64,000 nucleotides of DNA, from contig BLLK01000047.1 of the NCBI GenBank assembly GCA_021927905.1, positions 1,984,001 through 2,048,000 on the forward strand, in the 5' to 3' direction. The DNA is from Chaetoceros tenuissimus. Lineage: Eukaryota; Bacillariophyta; Thalassiosirophyceae; Chaetocerotales; Chaetocerotaceae. Position numbers and translations under genes: made by a program. Under the pieces are notes generated by a model, which made no database searches, was not told where the DNA came from, and saw only the letters and a list, made by a program, of their open reading frames with translations. This document shows positions 63,901-64,000 of the stretch, one piece after another. The number at the start of each line of letters is the position of its first letter. Within the stretch, counting starts at the first letter, position 1.

Positions 63901-64000
63901 AATAATATTCGCTCACCTTGCTCTCACAATGAATTTTTGGTTGTCTTGATGTCTTTCGGTTCATGATGAAAAGGCTATTCCTCTCCCATTGCGTTTATTC
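60985..64000. other. 3 kb without a supported gene
   Basis: Only short frames occur (the longest, 61885-62187 minus, is 100 residues) and none shows a motif or a partner exon I could join. A short direct repeat ACCCTTTACCTAT occurs near 63696 and 63708. The right edge could hold the flank of a gene outside the window or old degenerated repeats. Confidence 0.45.

Noticed and set aside
1-64000. tRNA, rRNA or CRISPR features
   Set aside because: No cloverleaf with a GGTTCGAATCC-like T-arm, no rRNA core sequence and no regularly spaced repeat was found by eye. A tRNA scan could still reveal one.

Overview
The window reads as nuclear DNA of a photosynthetic stramenopile, most likely a diatom. Three things point there. 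Introns are short (about 62-110 bp, GT-AG plus one GC-AG). Several predicted proteins start with a signal peptide ending in an 'A-F' junction of the diatom 'ASAFAP' plastid-import type. Diatom-typical families are present (cyclin of the diatom-expanded kind, helicase-associated domain, Ty3/gypsy element). The AT-rich composition would suit a Chaetoceros-like species, but that is only a guess.

Layout. 1-1.6 kb: edge of a C-rich, G-poor open frame with a GC-rich hairpin tail, perhaps part of a mobile element. 1.6-3.5 kb: no supported gene. 3.5-13.4 kb: RNA polymerase III subunit 2, cystinosin, a MATE transporter with a plastid-type leader, and a cyclin. 13.6-18.9 kb: a whole-looking Ty3/gypsy LTR element with a 5-bp target duplication, inserted in the short divergent promoter between the cyclin and a pseudouridine synthase. 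19-36 kb: PPR-pseudouridine synthase, an unknown plastid-type protein, an asparagine-synthase-like gene with a frame break, a mitochondrial carrier, Kae1, WDR83-like, a VOC protein, CWF19-like, a PLP decarboxylase, a TPMT-like methyltransferase, a secreted DPxM-repeat protein and ER DnaJ (HDEL). 36.9-50 kb: lipoyl synthase, aminotransferase, a BTB/SKP1-like plus cytochrome b5 fusion, a plastid-type TrmB-like methyltransferase, a disordered NPF protein, a histidine phosphatase, an SLC35-type transporter and a prolyl 4-hydroxylase. 50-60 kb: a 1360-residue SIR2-domain protein ending in a CaaX box, a RING/Tudor-like/HA protein, plastid-type MnmE, PIG-L and a Tat-type thylakoid-lumen protein. 61-64 kb: no supported gene.

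Genes are dense and alternate strand, many in head-to-head or tail-to-tail pairs. They do not form one pathway. Several concern RNA (Pol III, pseudouridine synthase, Kae1, TrmB-like, MnmE, CWF19), and at least four look plastid-directed. The most unusual locus is the SIR2 gene. It carries a zinc-less, prokaryote-defence-type SIR2 fold with two N-terminal beta-rich domains, a helical/TPR tail and a predicted prenylation site.

Splice junctions were placed by eye from donor/acceptor motifs, frame agreement and family conservation. They are not backed by transcripts.
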